Shown: positions 60,920-64,000 of the stretch, piece by piece
How the letters are laid out: each line of letters begins with the position of its first letter
Numbering within the stretch: position 1 is the first letter of the stretch
Source: Paramecium octaurelia
Taxonomy: Eukaryota > Ciliophora > Oligohymenophorea > Peniculida > Parameciidae
Direction: 5' to 3'
DNA: 64,000 bases
Assembly: GCA_905182995.1 (NCBI GenBank)
Contig: CAJJDP010000141.1
Location: forward strand, 15,156 to 79,155
Notes under the pieces: model-generated
What the model was told of the DNA's origin: nothing
Databases searched by the model: none
Seen by the model: the letters and a program-made list of their open reading frames with translations, nothing else
Made by a program: the position numbers and the translations under genes

Positions 60920-63108
60920 TCACCTAAAGTAACTACGAAAATTTAATTCATCAGACACTTCCATGCTCAAATTTCTTTTTAAGAATGGCTCGTAATTCTC
61001 TTTCCCAATCCTACTCTAACCACTCTTCTCATGAGAACAAATGTGTTTCAAAGGCTCCTTAACTTATTAACTACTTCCCTATAATTCTATATAAGATGGA
61101 CTGCTCATGTTTAGTTAAGATTAAAAGTAACTCTAAAAGGACTCAATTTCGCTTTTATTCTACTCTTCAGTCGTCTTGTTATCAGCAACATCCCAAAATA
61201 GAACGTTAACCGCAGAAGTATCAAATAGATACTTAGGATATTTAATTGGTTTTGAGGTTACTAATTTTAGTGTTTCAGCGTTATCCCCCTTTGATTTGAT
61301 TTCCTTTCTTAGCTTCACTTTATATATGTTCTGCATTAAAATCTGGAGATTTTCAGTCATTTAATCTAAAGTATCTATGTTCAACAACATCATTTCATCC
61401 ATTTCTATCATATTGTGATAACAAAGAGCTATTTTTTACAATTTATTTTTTTCATCTTATAAATCCTTACTTAATTACTTATACTTCCTCGTCTTTGCTT
61501 TTTAATTAGCGTATCTCTTTTTAGTTTAAACTACTGTCTCTTATTGTTTCTACTTTAAATCCATAACCTAATTTTCCAAACTTTATTTTTCTGATTTTAA
61601 AATGATGAACTCTTCCTATAATTCCTAATATTTTTTGATGGTTCCAAAAGAGTCTATTACATCTTGTTTGACTTCCATTTCCTTGGTTCCTTTATCAGGC
61701 ACCCATAATACACCAACTCCATGATAATGCAAATGAGTCCATTAATAATTAAGTTCCTTATTAATCATAGCTTGAATATGATCAGAAGCTGTAAACTATT
61801 ATCTAAATATCTTCCTTTATTCTTCTAGTTTCTCGATAATCTTCAACATCATCTCCTGTTACTGCTTATCATCTACTCTAGCTCTTTGTAGTTCATTAAT
61901 TTTAATTTCGTAGTCCTTAATCACTCTATTGAGACTCTCGTCATTATCGAATCCAACAATGTTCTTAGACACATTATTTTCTATCTTTTTTGCATTTGTA
62001 CCAAATCTCAAAGTGGATAATGTCTATTCAAATTAACTATAACATGGATTAACACATAGAATGATGGCAGTCCTTGAATTACCACCTAAAGAAGACCGCA
62101 ATATTTTAGTAAGAGGTGAATTTCTGTAGGGAATATGTTGATCGCTAATATGATATCAATTGGATGATTACTTTTTATCCTAGGCTCTCAAAGAAATGAC
62201 TTAGGTTAAAAAGAATAGACTCTTGTTAATATGTTTAGATTCGTTTTATCTATCCTTGTATTGGGTTCCTCCATTTCCACCAGCTGATGTGCCTCTCTTC
62301 TTAAGCATTGAATCATGGATATTGATCTTTTCTGATCCTGCCAAATCGACAAAATTGAGAATTGACTCTGTAATTACTGAATTAGGTCCAATATAATTGG
62401 GAACACACCTCACATACAATCTAAAAATAGTGTGCGATCGACTGCTGCAATGGTTCATTACTGTTGAAGCATAATGTCTGTTGCTTTCTCCAAATTGGAG
62501 GATGTCCATGATTTCATTTATGTTGGTCACGACTTCTTCGATTGCTCCTTTGATTACAAACTCTTTATTGTAATCCTCGTTTATCAATAAGGTTTCACTC
62601 AGTCTTTCTTGAGTAGCCAATAAGTCATAGACTTAGTCAGTATAAATTTCAACATAACTACACCTTAAGAAATATTGTCTATCAGATTGCTTTGCTATTT
62701 CTCCAAACAAATCCTTCAATCCTTGTTTTAGAATGCCTTCTTCCTATTCATAACCCATCATAGTGTATGTTTTACCACTCCCAGTCTAACCATACATGAA
62801 TACGGTGCCATTAATGCCTTGCAAAGATGATAGAGTAATCCTCTAAATTTATTATTAATAAATAAATTTGGTGGTGTGTTTGGAATCAAAACACTAGTCT
62901 ATTCATTATTGATTAAAAAGACTATACTAAATGTAAATTCCACTCTCTATCCAGGGACGAACTTCCTCATTCTTACTAAATCATTGAATCTATCATTCGA
63001 AATTGTAATAGTGTCTTGGTTCTGAACCGACCAGATTTCCAAATCATTATTGTCTCTTTCAGCCCCATTGGAAGGCCTGATTCGGACCACAACTTGGATG
63101 TTCTCCAT
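60920..63108 (-). CDS. kinesin motor protein (N-terminal motor)
   Basis: About 700 residues with several micro-introns. Motor domain at the N-terminus: [15 protein letters not shown]-loop [14 protein letters not shown], switch [13 protein letters not shown], switch [10 protein letters not shown], and [20 protein letters not shown] with [10 protein letters not shown] at the end. All ATPase motifs are kept. A neck/coiled region of about 300 residues follows, and the tail is Ser/Lys-rich. The subfamily cannot be fixed by eye. Function: microtubule-based transport or spindle/ciliary work. Confidence 0.92.
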
Positions 63109-63194
63109 TTATTTTAAATTAAATTATTAACAGATAAATTTACGCTGAAATGAATTATTATATATTGATATTAATATTTCTGATAATTCATTAA

Positions 63195-64000
63195 TCAAAA
63201 GACCTCTTCTCTGATTTAAAGGAATTCGGAGGCAGCACTCACCTTCTAAGTAAGGACTTCTTATAATCTTTCGACGACTTCCAATTATTATTCTCTTTCA
63301 AATGTTTAGGCTTCGTATTAAGCTTCTTATTCGGCAGCCCATCTCTCTTAAATAGCCAATGAATCCTCAGCATCTTCAAGGAATAACTATTAGAGATTAA
63401 TCTTAATTCTTACAGTTTAGTCTTCCAAATCTTCAACAGCCTCTTGGATGGTGACTTTGAATTGAACAATTGAGTTCTCTAAGAAAGCTTTTCTCTCAAC
63501 TAATCTCTTGTGTTCCTCTTACAAGTGACCACTTTAGACTTCCCAATTGGCAGCTTATTTCTCTTCTGTTGCAAGGAGTGAAGCTCTGCTGGCAACCAAT
63601 TGTTATCTGATTTGAGCCAAGAGTTCCAAAATCTTGATGATGCTCTTGTTGTCGACCTTTGAGGCTAATTGTGTCAAGGCGTTGATGAGTGGCTATTCAT
63701 CTAGTTAGATGTAATACCTTGAAGAGAGCATGTTTGCTTTCCATCAATTTGGCTTAGACTTTCTCGAATCTGCTCTTGAGTTGAGCGAATGCAACACCTG
63801 CTTACAAATGTTAAACGATCTTTGAGGCTTCGTCAATGGCATCGATTTAATCAACATGTTCAGCATCCTTTCTAACCCATGTTTCGTGTTGTGAATTTCT
63901 AGTAGCTTATTCATCAGCAAAGCTCTTTTCGTTATTGGCAATATCGGATGTGACAACTCTGACTTCTACTTCAGCTTCACCCAAAGCCTCAGTGGTGGAG
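63195..64000 (-). CDS. trichocyst matrix protein, 5' end outside the window
   Basis: About 260 residues are visible, with a 25-nt intron near 63713. The typical features are present: long helices with heptads, and the block SIIKILELLAQIRQQLVASR, followed by EEKQAANWEVQSGHLQEEH and WAAEQEAQYEAQTFEREQQL. The ILxLLxxIRxxLxxS / EExxAxxxW pattern is a hallmark of Paramecium trichocyst matrix proteins, which are cleaved and crystallise in secretory trichocysts. This family is confined to Paramecium and close relatives, and so identifies the organism group. Confidence 0.88.

Noticed and set aside
1-64000. tRNA, rRNA, CRISPR arrays, telomeric repeats, transposons and LTR elements
   Set aside because: Scanned by eye on both strands; no cloverleaf with a T-loop, no spaced repeats, no C4A2/C3A3 telomeric runs, no reverse transcriptase, transposase or capsid-like protein was found.

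Overview
The window is a piece of macronuclear genome of a ciliate of the genus Paramecium or a close relative. TGA is the only stop codon, and TAA and TAG are read as glutamine throughout. Introns are tiny (about 19-34 nt, GT...AG). The DNA is very AT-rich, genes are packed 15-150 bp apart on both strands, and a trichocyst matrix protein gene lies at the right edge. All boundaries below come from hand translation with TGA-only stops and hand-placed micro-introns, checked where possible by reading-frame arithmetic. Standard-code ORFs mislead here.

Layout. 1-2.9 kb: 3' part of a large unidentified minus-strand gene, then 1.8 kb without a convincing gene. 4.7-8.8 kb: eIF4E, an alpha/beta hydrolase, mitochondrial ribosomal protein uL1m, and an RBR ubiquitin ligase. 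8.9-17.4 kb: a mitochondrial-type membrane protein, a DHHC palmitoyltransferase, a tail-type membrane protein, an LRR protein, an unknown protein, a CXC/LIN54-type protein and a TPR-like protein. 17.5-22.3 kb: a degenerate hybrid histidine kinase and two membrane proteins. 22.4-26.4 kb (minus): IFT57, V-ATPase subunit H and a probable pseudokinase. 26.5-33.8 kb (minus): a 7.3-kb gene joining a BIRC6/UBE2O-type E2 to a complete UBA1/UBA6-type E1. 33.9-43.98 kb: VAP protein, an orphan KA1-like ORF, an AGC kinase, a cystatin, a VSR-like receptor, an ankyrin protein and several unknown proteins. 44.2-54.7 kb: proteasome alpha5, a polytopic membrane protein, PP2C, a CAMK-type kinase, a Myb factor and eIF6. 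55.4-64 kb: MARCH-type ligase, a 1,343-bp perfect duplication flanking a single N, ESS2, a kinesin and the trichocyst matrix protein.

The main discovery candidate is the E2-E1 fusion. One uninterrupted frame runs from the E2 catalytic domain through a roughly 100-residue linker into a full ubiquitin-activating enzyme. In animals BIRC6 is charged selectively by UBA6, so the fusion would hard-wire the first two steps of a ubiquitin cascade, and the unusually long N-terminal helical region could act as the E3-like part.

The main caution is the duplication at 56257-58943. The upstream gene is whole only in copy 1 and the downstream gene only in copy 2, which is what two unmerged overlapping contig ends would give.
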